From: Prorocentrum cordatum
Lineage: Eukaryota; Sar; Dinophyceae; Prorocentrales; Prorocentraceae
DNA length: 60,986 nucleotides
Reading direction: 5' to 3'
Assembly (NCBI GenBank): GCA_963575745.1
Contig: CAUYUJ010015734.1
Span: 185,127 to 246,112, forward strand
Every line of letters starts with the position of its first letter. Within the stretch, counting starts at the first letter, position 1. The translations under genes were made by a program, and so were the position numbers. This document shows, piece by piece, positions 1 through 9,144 of this stretch. Below the pieces are notes generated by a model. The model had not been told where the DNA came from and searched no databases. It was given only the letters and a program-made list of their open reading frames with translations.

Positions 1-735
1 CACCTTCTCCTCGTCCGGGCGCGACGGGCGCCTGACCTTCCGCTTCCCCCCCCCTCCGCGCGCCCCACCAAGGGAGGGAGCTCGTCGTAAAATGACCGCG
101 GGCGGCGCTGGTGACCCACCGCCGTAAACTGCTTGATGTATTCCATCATGACGGGCCCTCCCAGGCCGGAGGCAGGAGGGGCAGCAAGACGAAGGTGAAG
201 CAGGAGGAGGGGGAGGAGGACGGAGAGGAGAACAGGGAGGAGGACGGGGAGGAGGACGAGAAAGGGGAGGATGGTGCAACCTCTCTCTCCAGCCAGCGCT
301 GGTTGTCATGCTGCACCGTGGGAGGGACTTCTGAAGGCGGCCTCGGACGGGAGGGTGTCGTGCAGCATCGTGGATGCATCTTGGGTTTGTACTCTGGTCC
401 TCGTCCTCGCCCTCCTCATCCCCCTCCTCTTCACCCTCCTTCCCTTTCTTCTGCCTCTTCTTCCCCTTCCTCTCTCCTCCTCCTCCTCATCCTCATCCTC
501 CTCCTCCTCATCTCGATCTCTCTTTTTTTTTTTTTCTCTCTCTCTCTCTCTTCCACTCTCTTCCTCCTCCTCCTCCTCGTATTTCGACCCCTCCTCCTGC
601 TCCTCCTCCTCTTCCGCCTCCTCCCCCTCCTTATCTCCAACAAGGGCTCCGGTCCAAGGCTCTCTTTGTGCTGTCGAGGCCTGCGGCCCTGGATCGGATG
701 GGTGTAACCAGCGGCACTCGGATTTCATCAACAGA
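1..735. repeat. Low-complexity GA/CT-rich region
   Basis: Positions 180-270 are GGA/GAG-rich and 400-640 are CTC/TCC-rich with a T run and CT dinucleotides. Long open frames here on both strands translate to poly-Ser/Leu/Pro or poly-Glu/Arg and are products of composition. A segment near 300-405 (ending CATCTTGGGTTTGTACTCTGG) resembles 4935-5015, so it is part of a dispersed repeat. I see no gene. Confidence 0.7.
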
Positions 736-739
736 ACTC

Positions 740-867
740 GCCATCGCTCGGACGTCCATTCCCTGTGTTTTTTTTCGGTTTCGTGCATGGTTTTTTCGCC
801 AAATGATCAAGGATGCTCCCCGATGGTCCTCGCCGAAGGAAAAAGTGCACACGTCCGAGCGATGCCA
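740..867. mobile_element. TG-family MITE-like element, copy 1
   Basis: A 128-bp segment with terminal inverted repeats of about 16 bp: left GCCATCGCTCGGACGT (740-755) and right its near-complement ACGTCCGAGCGATGCC (852-867). A second copy at 24471-24631 shares the same ends and internal words (CTCCTCGATGGTC in that copy, CTCCCCGATGGTC here). There is no coding capacity. A non-autonomous DNA transposon or introner-like element is inferred. Confidence 0.7.
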
Positions 868-1239
868 AGAGAAATGTGTGCGCGGAAAGGGGTGCCAAAG
901 ATGTGCCTGGCACGCGTGCACTTGATACGAATCTTCACGCGTGTATGAGCGACGGGGGATAGCCTATATGTGACCCGCTGGTATCTCGCTCGCAAAAATG
1001 CGTGAACGGAGGTGTGTGTGGTGCCTTCAGTATTGTGTGAGGCACGCGTGAATTTGGCACCTGCTTTCACGCGTGTTGACGCCCAAGGGCCCAAAATGCA
1101 TGTCATTTCCACCACGGTCATGCTCCTAAGGCTTCGAATCATTAGACGGCTCCTAAGACAGACGCGGGGGTAGCCGCGTCCCGTGGCCCATCCCCCCCAG
1201 GGCGCCCTCCCGACCACCTCCTCGAGCCCCAAGCGCGGT
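868..1239. other. No recognised feature
   Basis: Unique-looking sequence with short repeated words (CACGCGTG at several places near 912-1075). No exon, RNA gene or inverted-repeat element was recognised. Confidence 0.5.
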
Positions 1240-1790
1240 GGTGGATATGCGCGGCAACGAAGTTGAAGCACAACTCTTGAACGGATCAACAGTCACACCG
1301 ATGATGGAGGGCGGGTGGTTTTCAAAATGTGGCTCTCGCCTTTGGCGCTGCAAACGGACACGCGTCTCAAACACACCCAGCTATTGTACGGATGGTGGAG
1401 GGCGGTTGGTTTCCCAGATGGGGCCCTCGCTTGGCGCCGCGCACGCTTGCCTTTAACTCTTCAGACGGTTGCACGGAGGCAGGGCGAATCGGCTTTCACA
1501 TGGGGCTCTTGCCTTTGCGTCGCGCACACTCGTCAGTTACGAATGAACAGTTACACGGATTATGGAGGGCGGGTGGTTTCCAAAACGAGGCTCTCGCTTG
1601 GCGCCGCGAAGGCTTGGTTTGAAACATTCCAGTTGCACAGATGGAGGGCGGTTGCTTTTCAAAATAGGGCTGCCGAGACTTCCTTCCTCGACATGTAGTG
1701 CCACATCGTTGTGCAAAATGTGCACATATGCAGGGCGGTTTCTTGTCAATCTGACGTTCTCGCTTAAAGCTTCGTTCTCATGGCTAGATG
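1240..1790. repeat. Degenerate tandem repeat, about 77-92 bp unit
   Basis: The core GGAGGGCGGKTGG followed by TTTC, an A/G-rich word and GGCTCTCGCTTGGCGCCGCG recurs near 1307, 1397, 1474, 1566, 1643 and 1731. Spacing alternates between about 77 and 92 bp. Copies are diverged, so this is an old minisatellite. Open frames across it are incidental. Confidence 0.7.
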
Positions 1791-2139
1791 TCTAGAACCG
1801 TGCAACAGTTCCACGGATGGAGACAGGTGCCTATTCAAAGCTGGGCTGTCACTGGGCATCTCCTTACCAATTACAGCCCCACCTTCCTGCATTCCATGTA
1901 GTTCAAGAGATGGAAGGCAACTCTTACTAGACGCAACGAGCTTTCGCCGGGATTGCGGGCCCATGGGACGTTCATCGTTCAAGGGGGCTCTTCGCGTAGT
2001 GGAGCATGATTCTTTTAGGGGGCTCATGGGGACGGGACTTGGGACGGGAAGGTGCGTTGCAACATCGTCTCTTGGGGTGCATAGGCGCCGCATATGGCCC
2101 CATGGCCAGGCCGACCCTGAGCAGGAATCGGTGCATATG
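1791..2139. other. No recognised feature
   Basis: Weak continuation of the preceding satellite up to about 1990, then unique-looking sequence. No supported gene. Confidence 0.4.
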
Positions 2140-2286
2140 TAATACCCACCCGTCGCAGAAGTAGGTAGAAAGATGAAGTAGGAAGGCGTTGAAAGTAGAT
2201 TGGGTTCCGCCCGCCCACTAAGGAGGACGACAAGGGTGAAGCCGCTCGATCACTGAAGCAGGAAGGCGCTCAGAGTAGATTGTGAT
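2140..2286. repeat. Dispersed repeat (GAAGTAGGAAGGCG family), copy 1
   Basis: Carries AAGTAGGAAGGCGTTGAAAG then TAGATTGGGTTCCGCCCGCC, matched at 48409-48544 and partly at 58461-58529. Within this copy the GCAGGAAGGCG...GTAGATTG word occurs twice. Function and ends are unknown. Confidence 0.6.
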
Positions 2287-2832
2287 CTGGGAGTCCGGAA
2301 CTGGCCACTCTCAGCACCCGATGGGTAACAAGCGCAGCAGCAAAGAGAGGAACCAGGATGCAATCCATCGGCCCTCCTGGCGGCGACGCTTCAACCTTGC
2401 ACCACCGCGTCCATGGGAGAGCAGACGGCGCGCTTGGCCGCCGTGATCGGCATTCGCGTGGCAAGCTCTGCACGCACGCGCGAGAGCCAGCCCCGGGCGC
2501 GGAGGAGGGCGCGAGCGCGCGGGGGAGCCGGGCCCCCGAGGAGGCCACCGAGAGGCCCCCCCCCCCAAGAGAGCCCCGGGAGGGCCCCGAGAGGCCAACG
2601 GGCTGCCGATGACACAACATGGTCTCTGGAAGGACTTTTGGCCGCCTCGCCTCTTTGGCCTCCCCGCGCCTCCAGAACGGCCCGAGGGGCCCCCAAGACC
2701 GCCCCGGGACTGCCCAACAGAGAGAGAGAGAGAGGCCAGGAGAGGCGAGACGGGGAGGCGGAGGACGGAGCCTGGACCCCGCCTGCCGCACCGCAGCGCC
2801 GCGTCGGCCGGAGCCCGGCCGAGGCTCACCGG
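2287..2832. other. GC-rich non-coding stretch
   Basis: Very GC-rich with a short AGAGAG tract near 2720. Lies 3' of the RgpF-like gene and could hold 3' UTR or a further intron. Overlapping frames on both strands show no recognisable protein. Confidence 0.4.
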
Positions 2833-3612
2833 TCACCTGAAGACGCCCTTCTGAGGCGGGGCCACCTCGTGGTCCCCCTGAACCGAGGCCTCCATCTCCG
2901 ACCCCGTCTTCCACGCGTGGCCGCCCACCTTGTCTGTGGTGTTGGGCATCCATCCTTCGGGTGGCCTGTTGTCACGGGCGATGTCGATTTCCAGCCCGAA
3001 TCTCGCCTTGATCATCGTCGGGATGACCCTCTCCAGTGCGTACATGTGATGGCAAGGCTCTGTATCGCACCCCGTGTGATACCCCTGCTGCCCGAACATC
3101 TCGAGGAACATCGGGATGGCTTTCCGCAGCGCGTCGTTCTCCAGCAGGGGGTAGGCGCGTGACCAATAGGTCGAGCCTGCCAGCAAGCCAAACTGCTTGG
3201 GATCCGGAAAGTCGGTGAGGATTTCGCAAGGATAAATGACGCCCCATGCGACCTTCATCCAATTCTGCATCCGCTTCGGAGGGACCCAGTCTGTCTGCGC
3301 CTCGCTACCCAGAAGCTTCGACCGCAACGTCTCCTTCACGTCCGACGGGTACGTCCACGTCCACGCTGGCGGGCCCACTATACCGAGATTGGTGTTGCCC
3401 TCGAACTGCTGCCATATGCTTTCGACCTGGTCGGGGCTTCCACACAGGCTGCCGAGCATGGACTTGCGCCACATGTTCCCAGTCTTGCTGTGCATCTTAA
3501 GCACGAGGTCGTACTTCCCGCGCGGCTCCTGGATCTGCTGCATGAACTGGCCGATGTCGGCGCCCTGGTTCCTCACCAGCTGCACCGCCGCCCGAGACAC
3601 CGTGCCATCATC
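2833..3612 (-). CDS. RgpF-domain (rhamnan synthesis F-like) protein, exon 3
   Basis: Main exon of a probable glycan-synthesis protein, read from about 3612 down to a TGA at 2833-2835. It carries the landmarks of the RgpF family (Pfam PF05045): RNQGADIGQFM near the start, KMHSKTGNMWRKSM, NTNLGIVGP, LLAGSTYWSR and HHMYALERVIP, in the usual order and spacing. Family members act in polysaccharide or glycoprotein side-chain assembly; the substrate here cannot be told. The open frame continues upstream of the first GTG, so this is an internal exon start, not a translation start. The stop overlaps TTCAG/GTGACC, which could instead be a splice donor leading to another exon. Third codon positions are GC-rich. 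Confidence 0.8.
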   Translation of the reverse strand, partial: DDGTVSRAAVQLVRNQGADIGQFMQQIQEPRGKYDLVLKMHSKTGNMWRKSMLGSLCGSPDQVESIWQQFEGNTNLGIVGPPAWTWTYPSDVKETLRSKLLGSEAQTDWVPPKRMQNWMKVAWGVIYPCEILTDFPDPKQFGLLAGSTYWSRAYPLLENDALRKAIPMFLEMFGQQGYHTGCDTEPCHHMYALERVIPTMIKARFGLEIDIARDNRPPEGWMPNTTDKVGGHAWKTGSEMEASVQGDHEVAPPQKGVFR

Positions 3613-3816
3613 CTTCGGGTATGGCCAGGACCCCGGGTAAGGGGACCCGGTTAGTGGTAGGGCCCCGGAGCCTTTGAATTGGCCGGAATCACTAAACCAG
3701 GTTTGCCATAGCTTGTGTTTTTTCGGGTGACGGCAGTTCCGGTTAGTGGAAATGGGACGGGGGCGGGGCGCCCCCGGGACAGATCACTAAACCAGGTTCC
3801 ACTAGACCCAGTTCTA
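3613..3816 (-). other. Predicted intron 2 of the RgpF-like gene, with inverted-repeat ends
   Basis: Separates two in-order parts of one RgpF domain. A GT donor follows GGCGTTG at about 3817 on the minus strand; the acceptor is not certain (GAAG before 3612 is one option). The interval contains imperfect inverted ends (GGACCCGGTTAGTGG near 3644-3658 against AACCAGGTTCCACTAG near 3793-3808) and a direct repeat ATCACTAAACCAGGTT. This structure is typical of introner-type introns, which is inference. Confidence 0.5.
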
Positions 3817-3992
3817 CCAACGCCCGAATCCTGCAGCCTCTGCAGCTCCGCGGCTATGCCGGGAGCCTCCCGCACCACCGCGACGTACACGTCCACCGTG
3901 CGTGCTCCCCGGGCCTGCCCCACGTTCGCGATGCAGTCGCGGATCTCGCCCCAGATTCGCCGACCCCTTGGGGCCTCCTCGGCGTGTGACAC
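3817..3992 (-). CDS. RgpF-like gene, exon 2
   Basis: Encodes a short segment with IWGEIRDCIANVGQARG and VDVYVAVVREAPGIAAEL. It leads into exon 3 as the beginning of the RgpF domain: a beta-strand with conserved hydrophobics, followed by an acidic/leucine helix. The start lies after a CAG near 3993 on the minus strand; the end is the GT donor near 3817. The phase with exon 3 could not be made fully consistent, so one boundary is off by a base or two. Confidence 0.55.
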
Positions 3993-4489
3993 TGCTGCCC
4001 CCCTCCACAGCCCTCCCCCCGGGAGCTCCGCCAAGGCCATATGGGAGAACGGCGGGGTCCGACGGAGCAGCGGCCTCATCTGCTCCAAAACTGGGGCCAG
4101 AGTCTGGCGCCCTGCGCTCCAGGCTGGCCCTGGCAACTGCCAGCGGGCCCCCAAGAGAAGAACGCCCCGACAGGGCGCAAGAAGCCCCCGAGAGGCCCCA
4201 AGAAGATGCCTCCAAACGGAGGCCTCCCAGATGGGGTCAGAACAGACGGGGTCTGAGGATCGCGCCGCATCGCCGATGCATCGGCGATGCACTGGCGCGA
4301 TGTACCAGCGGCGTCGCCGCGTCGCCGATTCATCGGCGCCGTCTGGGTGGAGGGAACCCTGCTCCGCATCGAGCCGCTTCGCCGACCCATCGGCGATGCG
4401 GCGCGATCCTCCGACCCCGTCTGCTCGAATCCCGCTGAGACACCAGGAAGGATCCTGCGCTCCCCAGAGGACCTCGGCGGTGCGGCCTC
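3993..4489 (-). other. Predicted intron 1 of the RgpF-like gene
   Basis: About 500 bp between the signal-peptide exon and exon 2. It is largely occupied by the TF hairpin element (4228-4433). No coding signal of its own. Confidence 0.45.
4228..4433. mobile_element. TF-family foldback element, copy 1
   Basis: Left arm ATGGGGTCAGAACAGACGGG, then GTCTGAGGATCGCGCCGCATCG; right arm ATGCGGCGCGATCCTCCGAC then CCCGTCTGCTCG. The arms are inverted, and each carries the GATGCATC/CATCGGCGATG module. Copies at 5843-5970 and 25279-25459, and a single arm at 6374-6405. It sits in intron 1 of the RgpF-like gene. Confidence 0.75.
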
Positions 4490-4866
4490 GGCCTCTCGAT
4501 CGTGTGGTTGAAGACCTGCGCGAAGACGGCGATCCTGTCGGCCCTCGGGAGCGGCGCCTCGGCGCCCTCGGGGGCCCTCCGGCTCTCGCCGCTGGCGCCG
4601 GGAGGAGGGCACCGGCTGCAGTCGTGGCCGCTGGCGTGCCCGAGGCACTGCCGGTCGCCTGCGGGCGGGGTGCCGTGCAGCAGGTGGCTGCCAGAGCGGC
4701 CGGGCACGCGCGGCCTCTCCAGGAGCCCAGCCTCGTGCGGGAGGTCCTCCCGCCGGGCGAGCGTCCCCGAGGCCGTCGCGTCTTGCTGCAGCAGGGCGAC
4801 GGCATCGCCCAGAGGAGCCGCTGCGAGCGCCACGCGCACCAGGCCCAAGGCCGCCAGGCCCGGCAT
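4490..4866 (-). CDS. RgpF-like gene, exon 1 with signal peptide
   Basis: Begins at the ATG at 4864-4866 with MPGLAALGLVRVALAAAP, a hydrophobic leader with a small-residue cleavage region, so the product probably enters the secretory pathway. It is followed by a Cys/His-containing stretch and ends with RADRIAVFAQVFNHTIER before the frame runs into the TF element. Placement in the same gene as exons 2 and 3 rests on strand, order and spacing, and on the fact that Golgi or ER glycan enzymes carry leader or anchor sequences. The downstream boundary near 4490 is approximate. Confidence 0.5.
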
Positions 4867-5024
4867 CGGCGCAGGGTCAGCGGGGAGGGGTGGTGCGGTA
4901 CAGGATCAGCATGTGTGCGCGAGGGCGCACCTGCTCACATGAAGCGGACCTTGAGCCGACACGGCTACGAAGCGGCAGTGCAGCATCGTTGAGACATCTT
5001 GGATGTACTCTGGTTCCCCTCCTT

Positions 5025-5138
5025 TGAGCAGGGACCGACCGTCCTGGCATTCCTATAGTCATACCACGAAATAAAAGGTTCTTAGAACATTGTTTGGTGG
5101 GGCTATAGGCGAGCCGGGACGCTTCGCCACTGCTTGAC
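5025..5138. mobile_element. TD-family element, short copy lacking its core
   Basis: Matches the outer parts of the TD family (GGGACCGACCGTCCTGGCAT ... AGGTTCTTAGAACATTGTTT ... GACGCTTCGCC) but lacks the central block of about 110 bp found at 6094-6326, 35235-35458 and 43820-44050. The junction reads CCACGAAATAAAAGG. Confidence 0.75.
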
Positions 5139-5317
5139 TCCTGCGACTCCTCTTCTTCACATGGCCCCCGGCGCCATGACTTCTGCGCAGAGGTCTGGAC
5201 TCCTCCCCTGCGACCGCGTCTTCGCCCCGCGTCGTTTTTTATGGCGGCCCTGGGGCCCTGCGAAGGCCCACAGCCCAGCATCCCCCCCCCCAAAAAAAAA
5301 CTCCCGTCGCCATCTTT

Positions 5318-5480
5318 GAAGGGGCCCCAGGGCACACAAATAAATACACACAAGGAAAAAATACTCCCAATATGTTCCTATATTTTCTGGGTTTCTGTCT
5401 TCCCCCCCACTTCCCTTTTTTCTTTTTTTTGGGGGGGAATCGACGACTAATTGTGTCTGTGTAATTCTATTCCTCCTGAC
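5318..5480. repeat. L-family element, copy 1
   Basis: About 163 bp starting GGGGCCCCAGGGCACACAAA and ending AATTGTGTCTGTGTAATTC then TCCTCCTG. Internal words TATTTTCTGGGTTTCTGTC and GGGAATCGACGA recur at 45061-45222 and 48670-48830. The ends are imperfect inverted repeats (ACACACAAA against TTGTGTCTGTGT). Non-coding. Confidence 0.7.
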
Positions 5481-5568
5481 ATAACTCGGCCTCTGGCGGC
5501 CTATCGGGAAGACCAGGAACGCCCTCGGCGAGGCGCAGCTGCAGGACAGCATCCCGAGCTTGGATCAG

Positions 5569-5753
5569 CGGCGAACCCAGGGGGGGAAGTGAGGAGGGGC
5601 AGGCCTTCTCAGAAGGCTCGGAGGTCCCCGGGCCTTCTGGGAAGTTCTCCAGTCCTTCCCCGAAGACACAGGCCTTCTGAGAAAGCACGCCGCCTTCTGC
5701 GAAGGCCCTCTCCTTCTCACTTCCCCCCCTTCGCTCGCCGCCGATTGGGAAAC
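5569..5753. mobile_element. TE-family inverted-repeat element, copy 1
   Basis: Ends CGGCGAACCCAGGGGGGGAA and, inverted, CTTCCCCCCCTTCGCTCGCC. The interior is full of CTTCTCAGAAGG and CTTCTGCGAAGG hairpins. Related copy at 23661-23844. The flank GAACGCCCTCGGCGAGGCGC (5519-5538) also recurs, inverted, at 23576-23602. Confidence 0.65.
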
Positions 5754-5842
5754 TGCTTGGGAAGAGCCGGAAACGTGCGACAACCGAGCGGGGAAGGCGC
5801 ACACGTGAGCCGTTACTGCTCTCGGCCCTCTCCTTCCTAGAG

Positions 5843-5970
5843 GTCTCCTGGATGGGGTCGGAGCAGACGGGGTCGGACAAAACTGTGCTCCACGTCGGGC
5901 CGCATCGCCGATGCATCGGCGATGCGGCGCGATCCTCCGGACCCCCTCTACTCCGACACCACCTAGGGGG
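5843..5970. mobile_element. TF-family foldback element, copy 2
   Basis: GGATGGGGTCGGAGCAGACG, GCCGCATCGCCGATGCATCG, then GGACCCCCTCTACTCCGACA as the right arm. Shorter than copies 1 and 3. Confidence 0.75.
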
Positions 5971-6093
5971 CCCAGAAATAGGGGCCTGCACCGAGGCCGA
6001 TCGAAGCAATCCACGGCCGTTGAGCCCCGATATCCTTGAGACGAGGATTGCCTCGATCATGCCCTCATGAAAAAGAAGAAGAAGAAGATCTCT

Positions 6094-6326
6094 TTGAGCA
6101 GGGACCGACCGTCCCGGCATTTCTATGGGCCTACCACGACATGTTCTGAGAACCCGAACATGTTCTCATAACAAAAACAAGGTTCTGAGAACACAGACCA
6201 ATGTGCCAAAACAACACAGTCCCGGCCAGAAATGTTCTGAGAACATTCCGTGGGAACCACAAAAGGTTCTCAGAACAGTGTTTGGTGGGACTAGGAGGCG
6301 AGCCAGGACGCTTCGCCGCTGCTCGA
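6094..6326. mobile_element. TD-family element, copy 2
   Basis: Full-length type. It contains CCACGACATGTTCTGAGAAC and, inverted near the right side, ATGTTCTGAGAACATTCCGTGG. Ends as in the other TD copies (TTTGAGCAGGGACCGACCGT ... GAGCCAGGACGCTTCGCCGC). Confidence 0.8.
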
Positions 6327-6373
6327 TCTCTGTCCTTCGCTTCGTTCGGCGCCCCGTTCGTCCCTCGGCCGCT

Positions 6374-6405
6374 CGACCCCATCTGCTGCGACCCCGCCCA
6401 GGAGG
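6374..6405. repeat. Single arm of a TF-family element
   Basis: GACCCCATCTGCTGCGACCC then CGCCCAGGAGGCC matches the terminal arm of TF elements; no opposite arm is seen nearby. Confidence 0.5.
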
Positions 6406-6639
6406 CCCCTGAGTCCTCCCTCCCCTCCTCGCCCACTGCCGGGGGAGGGGGCGGGCCCCCGCTGCCGTGGTCAATCCCACAGCATCGCGCCCAGAGCCCC
6501 GGACCCCACGCGCCTGAGCCATTCTTCCCAGCCCGATGGATCCGTGAGGGCCCCGAGGCCCGAAATGGAGCAACATCGCCCGTCGTGGGAAAAACTGCAG
6601 CGCCGGGAGCTCCGGGCCTCTTCCTCGCGCCGTCTGCTC

Positions 6640-6745
6640 GGGAGGGGGTGAGGGCCCCCCGGTGCCGTGGCCGATCATGAGCTCGATCGTGCCGCGGCCG
6701 GCGCCCTCCTCCACGCAGACGAAGCACCTGCCGCGCGGCGGGGGC
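6640..6745 (-). CDS. Possible short exon, unknown protein
   Basis: On the minus strand after GCGCGGCAG (acceptor-like) the frame reads CFVCVEEGAGRGTIELMIGH with GC-rich third positions. It may belong to the gene that starts at 7384, but the phase does not join directly to that exon, so an intervening exon would be needed. No family recognised. Weak. Confidence 0.25.
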
Positions 6746-6885
6746 TTCAGAGGACGCGACGGGGGGCAGGGGAGGGGAGGGGTGGCGAGGAGAGGGAGGG
6801 GAGAATGAGGGGGGGGATGGGGAGGAGGGAGCCCAGATCCCCTCGCGTCGTGAAGAAGTCGTGACGGGATGTTTTCCGCAATCAT

Positions 6886-6965
6886 CGGCCTCCAGGGGCC
6901 CTCGCCGGGCCTCGGGACTGTCAGAAAACGACTCAGGATGAAACACTGGTTCCCGGGAAAGGGAA
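6886..6965. repeat. M-family dispersed repeat, fragment
   Basis: GGCCTCCAGGGGCCCTCGCC, GGGCCTCGGGACTGTCAGAA, AACGACTCAGGATGAAACAC. This is the reverse orientation of a GC-rich repeat found at least ten times in the window (for example 30288-30384, 45603-45700, 49109-49214). Confidence 0.6.
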
Positions 6966-7012
6966 GAAATTACACCGGGGAAGAAACCCAAACAGTGGAT
7001 GGTTTGAAAATT

Positions 7013-7180
7013 AGTGATATGGATATTGAGATCGATTGTGAGATCGATTGTGGAATCGATAATGAGGAGGATTGTCAGGTCGATCGTGATACCGATAATG
7101 AAATCGATGCTATGAGAGCGATCGTGAGATCGATCGTGAGATCGCTCGTGAGATCGATCGTGAGATCGACTGTGAGATCC
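7013..7180. repeat. GATCGAT 12-bp satellite, block 1
   Basis: Tandem GAGATCGATCGT-type units with point variants. It starts just after the GT donor of the exon at 7183-7384, so it probably lies in that gene's first intron. Minus-strand frames across it give Ser/Arg/Ile/Asp repeats with no biological meaning. Confidence 0.85.
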
Positions 7181-7182
7181 AC

Positions 7183-7384
7183 CTGGCTTCTGGGCGATGT
7201 CGACACCAACCACGGCTTCGGCCCTGCTCGCGTTGGCCCTGGTCGTGTTGGGGACTGCCATGGTCTGGATCAGCTGGACGTCGGCCTGGCACTCCGTGGA
7301 GCCGTGGCAAGCCCACCCATGCCCTGCACCGAACGACACGGCCAGAATGACGACCACAGCGTAACGGACCAACATCTGGGCCAT
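7183..7384 (-). CDS. First exon of a secreted protein (signal peptide)
   Basis: ATG at 7382-7384 opens a frame whose start is a classic signal peptide: MAQ, then MLVRYAVVVILAVSFGAG, then small residues and a Cys. It continues with STECQADVQLIQTMAVPNTT and ends at CCAG/GTGGATC near 7183, a consensus donor. The next bases are the GATCGAT satellite. Exon length 202 bp, phase 1. Downstream exons are not identified; 6640-6745 is one weak candidate. The mature product is unknown. The abrupt change from unique, protein-like sequence to satellite at the donor supports the boundary. Confidence 0.5.
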
Positions 7385-7454
7385 CGAAAACGCAACAAGT
7401 AATATGTGCGGGTGTAAGTGCAAAAGCTTGAGGCAAAACAGTTACGGACGATGG

Positions 7455-7705
7455 TGGCATCGATGATGGCATCGATAATGAGACCGATAGTGAGAACAAT
7501 CGTGGGATTGATCGTGCGATCGTTCGTGAGATCGAACGTGCAATCGATGGTGAGATCGATGGAGATATGAATAGTGCGATCGACAGTGAGATCGATAGTG
7601 GGATCGATCGTGATATCGAGAATGAGGTCGGTAATGAGATCGATAGTGGGATTGATTGAATCAGATGGATGGTGAGATCGATCATGACATCGGTAATGAG
7701 ATCGA
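7455..7705. repeat. GATCGAT 12-bp satellite, block 2
   Basis: Same unit as 7013-7180, followed by an AACCCGGGAACCC-rich block (7710-7860) that ends in CCGCCCACAAAATCGG. The order satellite, then CCCGGG block, then CCGAAATCGG is repeated at 7940-8275. Confidence 0.85.
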
Positions 7706-7894
7706 CAAGGAGCCCGGGAACCCAGGATACCCGAAATTGGAACCCCGGGAACCCCGCCGCGCACCGAACCCCGCCGCCCACCGAAACCGACCCAAAACCA
7801 AAAACCGGGAACCCGGGAACCCGGAACCGGAAACCCGGGAACCCGGCCGCCCACAAAATCGGTCTAGCACCTTCTCCAGATCTTTCTATCACAC

Positions 7895-8337
7895 CCTAGA
7901 ATAACCCAAATCCATGGATGGCTTGGGAATTACTAATACGGGTATTGAGTGATTGTGAGATCGATGGTGAGATCGATAGTGGGATCGATAGCGAGGACGA
8001 TAGTATGGTAGATCTTGAGACCGACAGTGAAGTCGATTCAGTGAGATGGATCATGACATCGATTGTGAGATCGATCGTGAGGTCGATAGAGAAATGGGTC
8101 ATGAAATCGATGGCGAGCGAGACCGATCGATCAAGAGAACGACCAAGAACCCAAGAACCCGAAAACCCGGGGAACCCCGCCGCCCACCGAAATCGGCCTG
8201 GAACCCGGAACCGGGTCCCGGGAATCCAGAACCGGTGACCTGGTAGCCCGGCCGCCCACCGAAGTCGGCCTGGCACTTTCGCCAAATCTTCAATATCCGC
8301 TGGGACCCCTTCAGCGCAAGCACTGATTGGGGAATAT
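7895..8337. repeat. GATCGAT satellite block 3 plus CCACCGAAATCGGCC module and TCTGATTGGGGA-type end
   Basis: AAATCCATGGATGGCTTGGG introduces the satellite as at 6990. It is followed by GCCGCCCACCGAAATCGGCC modules and by ATATCCGCTGGGACCCCTTC then AGCGCAAGCACTGATTGGGG (8296-8336). The last is a variant of the terminal module of the 2.2-kb composites at 20268-22479 and 46010-48183. Confidence 0.75.
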
Positions 8338-8389
8338 GGGACCCCTGAGGGGCTGGAGAGGAGAGGCAAGGAGAAGGAGGTTCATGGTG

Positions 8390-8519
8390 AATGTGGTGAT
8401 GATGGTGGTGATATTGACAATGAGAATGATAATTCTAATGGTGGTGGTGGTGTTGATGATGATGGTGGTGATGATGATGATGATGATGATGATGATGCTG
8501 ATGCTGATGCTGATGCTGC

Positions 8520-8565
<46 letters not shown>

Positions 8566-8910
8566 CATGACGATGATGATGATGGTGATGATGGTAATGA
8601 TGATGATGCTGATGGTGATGATGGTGATGATAATGCTGGTGATAAGGGAGGGGGAGGAGGAGGAGGAGGAGGAGGTGGAGGAGGGGGGGGAGGAGGAAGA
8701 GCAAAAGCTTGCACTTCGTGTCTGGGCAACGTCAAAAAGGAGAAAAAGGATGAGGAGGGCGATAATGATGACAAAAGGAGGAGGAGGATCGGGAGGAGGA
8801 GGAGGAGGAGGAGGAGGAGGAGAAGGAGGAGGAGAAAGAGGAGAAAGAGGAGAAGGAGAAGGAGACGGAGGAGGAGAAGAGGAGGAGTAGGAGCAGGAAG
8901 GACACGCCCG
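8390..8910. repeat. (GAT)n tract followed by (GGA)n tract
   Basis: 8450-8640 is almost pure GAT/GGT trinucleotide; 8645-8890 is GGA-rich. Open frames (poly-Met, Asp, His or Glu) are artefacts. Confidence 0.95.
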
Positions 8911-8939
8911 AAGGAAAGAGTCTTGCAAGACTAATTACT

Positions 8940-9144
8940 TGGCCTTCGGACGGCCGCGACCGCGGGGACCTGGCCTCCACCTGAGGTGCCAGGCCCCCGA
9001 CCGTGCTGAGAACGGGGACGGGCTGAACGGTGCCGGCCGCGAGCCCCAGAGCCGGGCGTCGCCGCAGCCGCCGCCCCAGCCAGCGCCATCTCCCCGAACG
9101 GCACCACGGGTTCGACGAAGATCGGCCACACCGTCGCACGGCGG
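8940..9144 (-). CDS. Possible exon, unknown protein
   Basis: One minus-strand frame reads VWPIFVEPVVPFGEMALAGA with GC-rich third positions. The other two frames are also open but read as Arg/Gly-rich. It lies just downstream of the exon at 9266-9610, across a putative 126-bp intron flanked by direct repeats. No family recognised. Confidence 0.25.

Noticed and set aside
7110-7892. Ser/Ile/Asp-rich repeat protein on the minus strand
   Set aside because: Product of the 12-bp GATCGAT satellite.
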